NCBI RefSeq assembly: GCF_040361335.1
Contig: NZ_APNM01000007.1
Coordinates: 62,001 to 126,000 of the forward strand
DNA length: 64,000 nt
DNA from: APNM01 sp040361335
Lineage (GTDB): Bacteria > Pseudomonadota > Gammaproteobacteria > Nevskiales > Salinisphaeraceae
Direction of reading: 5' to 3'
The notes beneath the pieces were generated by a model that had not been told where the DNA came from, did not search any database, and worked only from the letters and a program-made list of their open reading frames with translations. The translations under genes were made by a program, and so were the position numbers. Within the stretch, counting starts at the first letter, position 1. Each line of letters opens with the position of its first letter. Shown one piece after another: positions 16,208 to 27,300 of the stretch.

Positions 16208-16801
16208 ATGCGTTTCCCGTTTCGTGCCGCGGGTCTCTTGGGCGTCCTGCTGGTAGTCGGTCTGGGCTGCTCGGAGCGATCGGCCGTGCCGGAAGTGGAC
16301 GAGGCGGCCTTGACGCAGGAAGCCGATCATATGATCGGTCGTTTCTCCACCGATCTGAAGGCCCGTCTGCAGGCTGGCATGAGGGAAGGCGGTCCTGTCG
16401 CCGCGATCGAGGTTTGTCATGTTGATGCCCCGCGGATCGCGTCGTCGGTGTCGGCGACAGGCGATTGGCAAGTGGCGCGCACCAGCCTCAAGGTGCGGAA
16501 TCCGGATAACGAGCCGGATGCCTGGGAACGAGAAGTCCTGGCCGATTTCGAGGCCCGCCGTGCCGCGGGCGTGCCGGCCTCGGAACTGACGCGCTTCGAG
16601 GTCTTGGAGAATGCCGCCGGTAAGCCCGTGGCGCGCTACATGCGCGCGATCCCGACCCAGCCGCTATGCGTGTCCTGCCATGGTGCCGAGCTGGCGCCGG
16701 CGGTGGCGGACAAGCTGGACGAACTCTACCCGGAGGACAAGGCGCGCGGGTTCTCGGTCGGGGATATCCGGGGGGCGTTCACGTTGCGGAAGCCGCTTTA
16801 G
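16208..16801 (+). CDS. DUF3365 (Tll0287-like) c-type heme protein
   Basis: 197 residues from ATG 16208. The N-terminus is a hydrophobic export signal ending near GLGC-SE, possibly a lipoprotein although the lipobox is imperfect. The domain pattern AAIEVCHVDAPRIAS, then DAWEREVLADFE, YMRAIPTQPLCVSCHG with one C-x-x-C-H heme site at residues 154-158, and a final GDIRGAFTLRKPL are the hallmarks of DUF3365. These are periplasmic single-heme proteins, often sensor-like. Neither neighbour is related. Confidence 0.85.
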   Translation: MRFPFRAAGLLGVLLVVGLGCSERSAVPEVDEAALTQEADHMIGRFSTDLKARLQAGMREGGPVAAIEVCHVDAPRIASSVSATGDWQVARTSLKVRNPDNEPDAWEREVLADFEARRAAGVPASELTRFEVLENAAGKPVARYMRAIPTQPLCVSCHGAELAPAVADKLDELYPEDKARGFSVGDIRGAFTLRKPL

Positions 16802-16856
16802 GATCATACACAGTGAGTCCGTGAACTCTGCGCCTTGGAGCGGTAGGTTCCTGGTC

Positions 16857-16879
16857 CCTTCTCCCCGGCGGGGAGAAGG
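16857..16879. repeat. GC-rich palindromic repeat
   Basis: CCTTCTCCCC / GGGGAGAAGG stem with a GGC loop, identical in its arms to the copy at 15996. Confidence 0.6.
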
Positions 16880-16936
16880 TCAGGATGAGGGGTTTTGGTA
16901 GGTTCATGCCCCTTATGCGGATGTATACTGACCCGC

Positions 16937-17341
16937 ATGGACACTGGTAACGACAATCCGCTTGATCGAGTCGCGAGTTTTCTCGCCGAACAGCGGGACA
17001 TCCGTCTGGGAATCGTATTCGGCTCCGTAGCTCGCCGACGGGCGACCGCCGAGAGCGATCTTGATGTGGCGGTACTAGCGGATCGTCCGTTGACTTCCGG
17101 CAGGCGCATGTCGCTCATGGAGGGGTTATCCATGGCGACAGGGAGGCCGGTCGATCTCGTGGATTTGCGATCCTCTGGTATCCCGGTCGTACGCAGCGCT
17201 TTGCTTGAAGGAAGGGTGGTGTTCAGTCGGGACGGTGCCAGTTATCCCGAGCAGGCCTATCGGATGCTCGTCGATAGCGCCGATTTCATGCCTTATCGAA
17301 TCCGCTCGCTCAAGGAGCGTCGAGAAGCGTGGATCAAATAG
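16937..17341 (+). CDS. MntA-type minimal nucleotidyltransferase antitoxin
   Basis: 134 residues. IVFGSVARRRATAESDLDVAV gives the G-S-x(10)-D-x-D signature of minimal nucleotidyltransferases (GS at 29-30, D41 and D43). In MntA/HepT modules this protein AMPylates the HEPN toxin and thereby neutralises it. ATG 16937 is used; a longer frame from 16895 has no homology. It overlaps the following HEPN gene by 13 bases. All key residues are visible, so the antitoxin looks functional. Confidence 0.85.
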   Translation: MDTGNDNPLDRVASFLAEQRDIRLGIVFGSVARRRATAESDLDVAVLADRPLTSGRRMSLMEGLSMATGRPVDLVDLRSSGIPVVRSALLEGRVVFSRDGASYPEQAYRMLVDSADFMPYRIRSLKERREAWIK

Positions 17342-17747
17342 TTCTCGCCGAAAAGCTGGAGGCGTTGCGCAAGTGCGTGCGTCGGCTTGAAGACAGGCGG
17401 GTTTCCTCTCCCGAGGCTTTGCGGGAAGACGTCGATCGCCAGGATATCCTTACTCTGAATCTCACGCGTGCGGTGCAACTATGCGTGGATATGGCGATGC
17501 ATGTCCTGGCCGCAAGCGAGGAGCCGATTCCCGCGACCATGGGCAAGCCTTCGACGGCTTGGCAAAGCTCAAGGTAATCGACGAGGAACTCTGTACGCAC
17601 CTGAAAGCGGCAGTGGGCTTTCGCAACGTGGCCGTTCATAACTATCAAAAGATTGATTGGGACATCGTTCACGCGATCACTTGGCAGCATTTGGACGATT
17701 TTCGCCGGTTCGCACAAGCGGTGAATTCTCAGATCACGGGTGTTTAG
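17329..17747 (+). pseudogene. HepT-type HEPN toxin with a frameshift
   Basis: The frame from GTG 17329 encodes the HEPN N-terminal helices (KLEALRKCVRRLEDRRVSSP, DILTLNLTRAVQLCVDMA) but stops at 17577. The rest of the family sequence continues one frame away: AFDGLAKLKVIDEELCTHLK, then FRNVAVHNY with the R-x4-6-H ribonuclease motif and the tyrosine next to it. Loss of one base near 17543-17545 (expected GGCGAAGCC, found GGCAAGCC) explains the break. The catalytic motif is separated from the start codon, so the toxin should be inactive unless recoding occurs or the base was lost in sequencing. Confidence 0.75.
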
Positions 17748-17751
17748 GCAG

Positions 17752-17905
17752 TGCCCCCTGCGGGGGGAAGGCCAGCCCCCTCTCCCTAGCCCTCTCCCCA
17801 AGGGGGAGAGGGGATTTTGGTTGTACGTTGTACAAATCTCCCCAAGGGGTAGAGGGGCTTTTGGTTGCACGGATCTGCCCAAGGGGAGAGGGGGCTGGTT
17901 GGACA
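17752..17905. repeat. Cluster of CCCCAAGGGG-type palindromes
   Basis: Three related stems (17790-17812, about 17837-17857, 17874-17893), each a C-rich arm, AA centre and G-rich arm. The region from 17748 to the giant gene at 18312 (564 bases) has no other recognised gene; a CT dinucleotide run lies at about 17960-17976. The promoter of the giant gene must lie here but no clear -35/-10 was picked. Confidence 0.6.
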
Positions 17906-18311
17906 GCCTCTGCCTCATGAGCAAAGGGCTGCTCGGTTGTATCGTCGTCCGGGCTGTCTCTCTCTCTCTATCTCACGTGTGGCCGGCAGACGAGAGGCGT
18001 TTCTCGGCGTCAGCTAAATGGGTCCGTGTAGTCATAACGTCACAAAGAAGTAAGAATTTACCTTTGCCGTTCGTAATCAGGTCGGTTAGCTTTCCCGCAA
18101 CGAATTAGAAGGTGGGCCAGCGGAGGGCTGGGGCGAACGGAGGAGATATCCGTCGCGGGTGTGGCCGAGTTACCGGCTCGCTTGCATCGCTGATCGCCAG
18201 ACCGGGTGCGACCGGAGAGCGTCGTTTCCTTGCCGCTTGCTTGATAGCCGCGTTCGCCCGACGGCCGCGGGTCCGCCTGCACAGAAACAAAAGCGTGTGG
18301 GGGGACTCCGT

Positions 18312-21300
18312 ATGTCGACGAGCGGTCTTTGGCGCCTGGTTGTTGTTTCGTTCCTGTTGTCCGTTGTCGCGGCCTGCGGTGGCGGTGGCAGCGGTGGGGG
18401 TGACGACGGCGACGGGTCGCCGGACGCGGTCAGCGGGCGGCTGGTCGACAACCCGGTTTCCGGCGTGGCCTACGATTCGCAGGACGGCGCCGGGCTGACC
18501 GACCGCCAGGGCCGTTACCGGGCCGCCGGCGAGGTGGTCTTCCGGATCGGCGACATCGAGTTGGGTCGTGCGTCCGCGGCGGAGTATCTGACGCCCGCCG
18601 AGTTCTTCGATCTGTCCGGCAGTGACGACCCGCTGCAGACCCCCGCCGTCGTCAACGTCATCCGTCTGTTGCAGACGCTGGATGTCGACGGCGACGTGCG
18701 CAACGGCATTGCCGTGGACGAGGTGGCGCGCGACGCCGGCCTCGGCCGCAGCCTGGATTTCGACCAGCCGGTGGCGGATTTCGAGGCCGACGCCCGCGTG
18801 ATCGCCTTCCTCTGCGAGGCCCTGCGGCTGCGGCCCGATGCGCCCGATTGCTCGCCGGCGCCGGCCACGGCCCCCCTGGTGCCGACGGATACCGCCCGTG
18901 GTCATTTCGCCGAAACCCTCGATCACATCGACGCGAGCGACGAGCCCAACCTGCTGCCCGACGCCGACGCGGGCGCCGACCGTGAGGCGACCGCCGGCGA
19001 GACCGTGGTGCTGGCGGGCTTCGGCGGCGACCCGGACGGCGAGGTCGCGGCCTACGAATGGGAGCAGGGCGATGCTGGTCCACGCGTGGGGCTCGACGAT
19101 GCCGACACCGCGGAGGCCTCGTTCGTGGCGCCGCAGGTCGACGCCACCGTGCGCCTGACGTTCCGTCTTGCGGTGACCGATGACGACGGCGCGATCGCGA
19201 CCGACGGCGTCACCGTGACCCTCTTCCCGGCCGGCGGCGACAACGCCGCGCCCACGGCCGGCGACCTGTCCCTGGTGACCGACGAGGATGACCCGGTCTC
19301 GGCCCGGCTCGACGGCGAGGACACCGACGGCGACGCGCTCACCTACACGATCCTCGATCGGCCCGGCAACGGCAGCGTCGAGCTGGCGGACGATGGCATC
19401 TTCACCTATACGCCCGCGGCCGGGTTCAGCGGCGAGGACGCCTTCACTTACCGCGCGGACGACGGCCGTGCCCAATCCAATGTCGCCACCGTCGACATCC
19501 TGGTTCGCGAGGGTGGCGGGCCATCCAACGAAACGCCCGTGGCCGACGCCGGCCCCGACCGGACCCTGGACGAGGGCACGCCGGTCACCCTGGACGGCCG
19601 CGACAGTTTCGACCCCGACGGCGAGATCGCCGGCTACGCGTGGGAGCAGACCGCCGGCGCGCCGGTGACCCTGGACGACCCGCAGGCACCGGCGCCGTCG
19701 TTCACCGCGCCCCAGGTCGACATGCCCCTCGCGACGCTGGTCTTCCGCCTGACCGTCACCGACGATGAGGGCGCCACCGGCACCGCCACGGTGCGGGTGT
19801 TCGTGCGCGACGTGCCGGTGGGCCGCATCCGCGTGGGCGCCGCCAAGCGCGACGCGACCCCGCAGCAGGCGCATATCGACGGCGTCGAGGAGCCGCGCAT
19901 CGGCGGCGCGACCCACCTGCAGAAGTTCAACCTGGGCGGCTTCGGCATCGACCCCACCCAGAATCTGCCCGATCCGTTCGGCAGTATCGGCGAGTCGCTC
20001 ACGCAGTCGGCCGAGGAACGGGTACACGTCAACGACGCCGGCGAGCCCGAGCGTACCTGGGTGCGGGTGATGCTCATGGATCGCCGCAACGAGGACGACA
20101 GCGTCACCCGTCTGGCGTTCGTGACGCTGGACGCGATCGGCGCCGGCAACGTGATCCAGGATGGCGTCAAGGCCGCGGTCGCCGGCGCCGTCGGCGTGCC
20201 CGAAACCAACGTGTTGTTCGGTCAGACCCACACCCACGCGGGTGCCGACCTGCAGGGCCTGTGGGGCGGCGTGCCGCAGGTCTGGATCGACGACCCGGCG
20301 GAGCGCGACGGCCTCTACCAGAAGGCGGCGGCGGCCGCCCGCGAGGCCGAGGCCCGCCTGCGGCCGGTGGACCTGGAGGTGCGGGCCGCCGAGCTGCCGG
20401 AATTCAATAACTACCGCCGGCCGCGACTGCGCGAGGACGCCGACGCCGACCACACCGCGACCCTGCTGCGGGCGCTGGACGGCGAGGGCGACGTGGTTGC
20501 CAGCATCCTCCAGTACAACGCGCACCCGACCAGCATCAACGAGGACCCGCGGGTACCGCATGCCGACTATGTGCTGGGCGCGCTCGATTATCTCGAGGAG
20601 CCGGCCAACGGCGGCGGCGTGGCGCTGTACTTCAATGGCCCCATCGCCGACGCGTCGCCGAGCGGTCCCACCGAGGGCGACGATCCGTACGAGCGCGTGC
20701 GCAGCCGCGGCGAGGGCATCGCCGCCGGCACCCTGTCGCGGGGCGAGCCGCGCCCGCTAGGCCAGACCCTGGTGGTGCGCCACCAGGAGGTGGTCCTGCC
20801 GGTGACCAACCCGCTGTTCCTGGCCGGCGGAGTGCTCGGCTCCTTCAACCGTTATTACGACTTCCGCTCGCTGCCGCTGGGCGAGATCCCCGGCCTGGGC
20901 GACGCCCTCGGCGACTCCCTCGCCAACCTGCCGCAGGTGACCGCCACCGCGACCACCACGGTCAGCCGCATAACCATCGGCGGCGCGGACGGCGGCGAGG
21001 GCCTGGAGATCGTCACCATCCCGGGCGAGACCACCAACAGCTTCGGCGAATACATCCAGCACCTGGCCGGTACCCAGACCATGCTGCTGGGGCTGACCCA
21101 GGACTCCTACGGCTACATCCTGCCGGAGGAGGAGTTCAGCTATCTCGACCTCACCGGCGACGCCGGCTTCCTGCTGCCGTTCACCAGCTACGAGGAATAT
21201 GTCTCGCTGGGGCCGCTGACCGCGCCGCTGCTGCGGCTGCAGGGCTACCAGCCGCTGTTCGACGCCGCGCCCGGGGAGGGCCTGTCGCCGGCGCTGGCGG

Positions 21301-24300
21301 CCTGCGCCGGCGTGGACAACGGCGAGCAGTGCCTGCTGGGGGATTTGTTCGGCCGCCTCGACCGCATCCAGGGGTTCTACGGCGACGCCTGCCGCGAGAA
21401 TCTGGACGCGGACAATCCCTTCTGCCTGATCGTGGACCCGCCGACGCCGGAGGAGGGCCTGGCCGCGCAGTGCGCCGAGGCCGGCCTGCCGGACGCGATC
21501 TGCGGCCTGATCGGCGTCCTCGAGGGGCTGGTGCCCGGCGACGGCGGCGAACCCGGCGATCCCAGCGACGAGGAACTCGCGGTGGAGACCGCGGGGGATG
21601 CCCTGCGCGGCTGCGATCCCATCGATCCGGCGCACTGCCTGTTCCCGTTCCCGAACGACCACTTCACGCGGGCCGACGAGGCCACCGCCACCGGCCTGCG
21701 GTTGGCGCTGAATCCGCTGGCGATGCCGCGCAATCTTCTCGGCAAGCCCATCGACCCCACCGAGTGGAACCGCAACGACGGTTTCTCGCCGGGGCCGATG
21801 ATCCTGGCCTATGCGCCGGGCGTGGACCTGGCGCGGAGCGGGGCGGTGCCGCTGACCGACCTGAACCGCTACACCGATCCCGACCAGCCGGTGCTGCTGA
21901 TCGACGCCGAGACCGGCGAGCGCCAGCCCGTGTGGGCCGAGATCGACGTCAACGCCGGCCAACTGATCCCGGCCGAGGGTATCGACAAGGCCGGCGAGGC
22001 CAAGCCCGCCCTGATCGTGCGGCCGGCCCGCAACCTGACCCCGGGTCGCCGCTACATCGTGGCCCTGCGGCATCTGCGCGACGCCGCGGGCGAGTCCCTG
22101 GCCGCGCCGGCCGCGTTCCGGGTCTGCCGCGACGGCGTCGACACCGGCGTGCCGGTGGTCGCCGACCGCTGCGCCAGCCTGGAGGACGACGTGTTCGCGC
22201 CGCTGGCGGATCATGGCGTGGCCCGCGACGATCTCTACCTGGCCTGGGACTTCACCGTGGCCAGCGACCGCAGTCTCACCGGCCGCCTGCTGCACATGCG
22301 CGACGACGCCTTCGCGGCGCTGGGCGAGCGGGGCGACCCGGGCGATCCCGACTACGAGATGGGCGCGGCCCCGACCGTCACCGTGGACGAGGTCATCAAC
22401 AACCCGGACGAGAAGATCGCCCGGCGCGTGGTCGGCCGGATCACGATGCCCAGCTACCTGGCGCCGTCCGACGCCGCGCTGCTGAACCAGCCGGCGCTGA
22501 CCGACCTGGTGTCGCAGGTCGGCGAGCAGTTCCCGGATGAGCTCGAGCTGATCGGCGAGGGGCTGGACATCGCCACCATCCTGAGCGTGCCGCCCAATCG
22601 TCTGTACTACTCGCCGTTCGACGGCAGCGCGGGCGGCATCGGCTACGGCGACGGCCTGCCGGACCGCCTGTATCCGGGCGCGACCCAGGACGCCGAGTTC
22701 ATCTGCAGCATCCCCAAGGCGGCGGTGGGCGATTTCGCCTCCGCCACCGCGGCGGACGTGACGCCGGCGCGGCCGTCGCTGTACGGCCACGGCCTGCTCG
22801 GCAGCCACACCGAGGTACGGGCCGGCAACGTCGAGGCCATGGGCAACGAGCACAACATGATGTTCTGCGCCATCGACTGGTTCGGCTTCGCCACCGGCGA
22901 CGTGCCCAACGTGCTGCTGTCGCTGCTGGACCTGTCGCTGTTCCCGGTGATCCCGGATGCCTCGCAGCAGGGCATGCTCAACCAGCTATTCCTGGCGCGG
23001 GCGCTGCGGCATCCCGAGGGTCTCGCCGCGAATCCCGCCTTCCAGGTGGACGGCCGCCCGGTGTTCGACAATCGCGAGGTCTTCTACGACGGCAACAGCC
23101 AGGGCGGCATCCTCGGCGGCCCGGTCGTGGCGTTGTCCAAGGACATCGACCGCGGCGTGCTGGGCGTGCCGGGCATGAACTATTCGCTGCTGCTGCGGCG
23201 CAGCGTGGACTTCGACACCTACGCCATCCCGCTGTACCTGTCCTACCAGGGCGACCTGGACCGCAACCTCGGGTTCTCGCTGATCCAGATGCTCTGGGAC
23301 CGGTCCGAGAACAACGGTTATGTCCACCGTCTGAACCGCAATCCGTTCCCGGGCACCGGCGAGAATCGCGTGCTGCTGCATCCGGCCTACGGCGACCACC
23401 AGGTCACCATGTGGAGCGCGGACATCATGGCCCGGTCCATGGACGCGCCCATCGACCGCAGCCGCGTGCCCGACGCGCGCCACCCGGCGGGCGAGAACGC
23501 CTTCTCGCTGCTGGACGAGGTGGATTACGGCGCCGACGGTCGCGCCGACGGCTCCGCCATCGTGTATTGGGACGCCGGGCCCGAAGCGACCCCGCCGCCG
23601 CCGGTGACCAACACCCCGCCGCGCGCCGGCGAGGATCCGCACAGCTACCCGCGGGACCAGGTCCCGGCGCGCTGCCAGAAGTCGCATTTCCTGCATCCCG
23701 AGGGCGCGGTCGTGGACGTGACCGGCGTGACCGCGGCCGCCGATTGCCCGGCGCTGCCCGCGATCGAGCCGCCGCCGACACCCGAGCCGCCGGACGACGA
23801 CATGCCGGCGGAACTGGGCAGTTGCACCCCGGACCCGATGGCCGAGGGCTGCGTGCTGAACTCGATCGCCGACCTGCTGCAGGCGGACACCGTCGCCGGC
23901 CTGGTCGAGGGTCTGGCCGCCTGCGCCGAGGCAGGCGAGGGCGCGCCCGAGTGCGTCGCCGCCGAACTGCGGGAGGCGGTGGACATCGCCGCCTGCTCGC
24001 CCAAGCTGACCGCGCCGGACTGCCCGGTGGGCAATATCGTCGGCGACGTGCTGGCGGTGCTGGACGACCTGGCGCTGCCCGTGGCCAGCGACGAGATCGA
24101 GCCGACGCCGGCCCGGGGCGAGTCCCGCGCGGGCAACAGCTACGCCATCTATCTGCCCTCGGAGAGCGGCGAGATCATCGCCTTCCAGGTGTTCGAGCCG
24201 GCCGAACTGGCCGGCGGCGAGCGCTATCCGCTGGTGCTGCACGGCCACGGTTTCGGCGGCAGCCGCATGACCGAGGCCTCGGGCACGGTGGCGCGGTTGC

Positions 24301-27300
24301 TGGAGGCCGGCTACGGCGTGATCAGCGTGGATCAGCGGGGCTTCGGCGAGTCCTCGGGCACGGTGCGGGTCATGGACCCGGACTACGAGGGCCGCGACCT
24401 GGTGCAAATCCTGGACTGGGCCGAGGCCCACCTGGACTGGCTGGCCTACGAGGCCGACAACCTGGTGCTGGGCGCCATCGGCGGCAGCTACGGCGGCGGT
24501 TACCAGCTCCTTCTGCAAGGCGCCGATCCCGAGAACCGCCTGGACGCCATGGTCCCGGACATCACCTGGAACGACCTGCGCTATAGCCTCAATCCGGGCG
24601 GCGTGGTCAAGTCCGGCTGGGCGCTGGTCCTGGTGGCCGGCGGCGAGGCCGGGGCGCAGCTTCAGCTCGACCCCTTCATCAAGGAGACATTGCTGCAGGG
24701 CATCCTGACCAATCGCTTCCCCGAGGATTCCCTGGCCTGGTTCAACTACCACAGCCTGGATTACTTCTGCCGGGTGCCGGGCGACGCGGATCAGGGCGTC
24801 TATCCGGCGTTGCCGCCGTATCCGGGCGCCACGGCGCCGCGGCGGCCGCTGCCGGACGTGGACGTGCTGCTCACCCAGGGCATGCGCGACACCCTGTTCA
24901 ACTTCAACGAGGCCTACCGCAATTTCTCCTGCCTGGAACGCGAGACCGCCGGCGACGTGCGCCTGATGACCCACGAGTCCGGGCACATCCTGCCGCTGTC
25001 GGCCGATACCGTGCCGGGCCTGTCCGAACTGGATAGCCAGGTCCTGGCCGAGATCGGTCTCAACCTGCCCGCGTTCCAGGAGGCGGGCGGCAGCCGTGCC
25101 TGCGGCGCCCTGGACCTGGGCGACGCGACCCTGGCCTGGTTCAAGGAGAAGCTGAAGGGCGTCGACGGCGCCGCGGCCGCGCTCGGCGGGCCGGACGAGA
25201 CCTGTCTGTCCCTGGCCGAGGGCGACGCCGTGCGCGTGGACGAGGTGCCGGTGGGCGGCACCGAGGTCGATGTGCCCCCCACCCGCAACGTGCCCGTGGG
25301 CGTGGCCGGCGCCGCCGGCAGCGTGTATCCGCCGCGCGCGGTGGAACTGGGCATGGTGGGGCCGGGCGGCGATGTGCTCGCCGGCATCCCGCGGGCGCAA
25401 CTGACCGTGACCTATTCGGGCGGGGTCGGCGACGCCGATGCCATCCTGTTCGCGGGTATCGGCGTGCGCGGTCAGGACGAGGCCGAATGGCGCCTGGTCG
25501 ACGACCAGATCATGCCGCTGCGCGGTCTGGGCGACCACGATGTGTCCCTGGTCGGCGTGGGCGAGCGCCTGCACGAGGGCGACCGCGTGGCGCTGCTGCT
25601 CTACGGCTACCACCTGCAGTACCTGGAGAGCGCCTCGCGCGATCCGCGCCTGCTGTCGGTGGATGTCGAGGGGCGGGTGTCGCTGCCGCTGCTGGACGGC
25701 AACCTGCTGCCGATGCCGACGAGCCTGCCGACCAACGGCGGCGGGCTCCTGGGACTGGTCACCGATACCCTGGGTGATCTCGGCGAGACCGTGGGCGTGA
25801 TCGGCGGCCTGTTGGGCGTCATCGAGGACCCCGAGGCCCTGCCGGACGAGGTCCTGGCGGCGCTTGAGGCACTGCCGGTGGAGCTCGGCGACACGGCTCT
25901 GGGCCTGTTCCGGTCGCTGGTCGGCTTCGCCGGCCTCGACGGCGACGGCCCACTGGGCGCGGCACTGTTCGACACCTATGCCAACGTGGCCGGCCTGCTG
26001 GACACGATCGCCAGCGATCCGACACAGTTCCCGCCCGATCTGGCGGCGACCGTCGGCGAACTGGTGGACGACAGCGGGAATATCGTGGGGCTCGGCGAGG
26101 ACGCGGTGGCCCGCGAGGTCGAGCCGGTGGTGCTCACCGGCGCCCGCATACCGGCCTGGTCCGCGCCGGCCGCGTTCGGTTACCCGGACAATCCGTTGCC
26201 GGCGCCGCTCGCCGAGGACGTGCGCGACGCCCACGACGGCACCCTGATCGCCCCCGAGAGTCCGATCCGGCCCGAGGGCGTGCCGGTGGACGAGGTCGCC
26301 GCCTATCGTTGGGCGGACGGCGCCTGGGTCGAAATCCCGGTGCAGGTGGACGAGCGTTTCCCGTATTTCCTTTCCAACGACAACTCGGACTTCGGCGTCT
26401 ACTCGGGCACCGACACCGAGCTGACCTACGCCTGGGACGAGGAGAGCTGGAAGAAGACCGACACCCGCGTGGTGACGCTGCCGGACGGTCGCGTGCGCTA
26501 CGAGACCGCCTATCCGCCGGGCGAGGGGGCGACCCCGGATCCGGTGCCCGGGTTGGACGACGACGACGAGATCGTGTTCATGGCCTCGGACGCCGGCGGC
26601 CTGGCGCCCTCGGGCGAGCGACCCGCGGGCGAGCGACCCGCGGGCGTCGAGGGCGAGGGCCGGTTGGTCACGCTGGTGGATCCGCTGGACCCGGACGAGC
26701 TGCGCCATGTCTACCTGTTCCGGCGGCCCGGGGGATCGTCGTTCACGGCCGAGAACGGCTATGTACGCTACGACCGCCACGAGGACGCCGACGAGTGGAT
26801 CGACCGGCACTTCTTCCGGGCGGACGATCCCGAGAAGCTGGGTTCCAGCAACACCGGCTACGGCGCCAACCTGGCGGGACCGGTGCGGCCGCCCGAGGAC
26901 GGTTACTTCGACTACCAGCGGGCCGGCTGCGATCCGGACGCGGTCGAGTGCCTGTCCGAGGACCGCTTCCCGCGCGACGGGCTGACCGTGACCACGGACC
27001 GCTACCGCTGGGAGGCCAGCGGCCGCTGGATGGTGCGCGATATCCGCATCGCCAAGCCCGGGCAGCCGGGCGTGTACGGGCCCGACCTGATCGACCGCTG
27101 GAAGGGCCGCGCCTTCCAGCAGACGCCGGACTCGGACATCTCCCTGGTCGGCTTCGAGGACGAACAGGTCAACTGGGAGGCCAACGCCTCGCTGCTGGGC
27201 GAGCGCTGCGGCCCGGTGCGCTGCATCCGCGAGACCTGGGGCGCCGATTCCGGTACCAACGTCACCAAGACCGAGACCTTCTACCGCGACGCGATCGCCT

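Noticed and set aside
18105..20561. 818-codon minus-strand frame over the start of the giant gene
   Set aside because: Same antisense artefact; no start context or family match.
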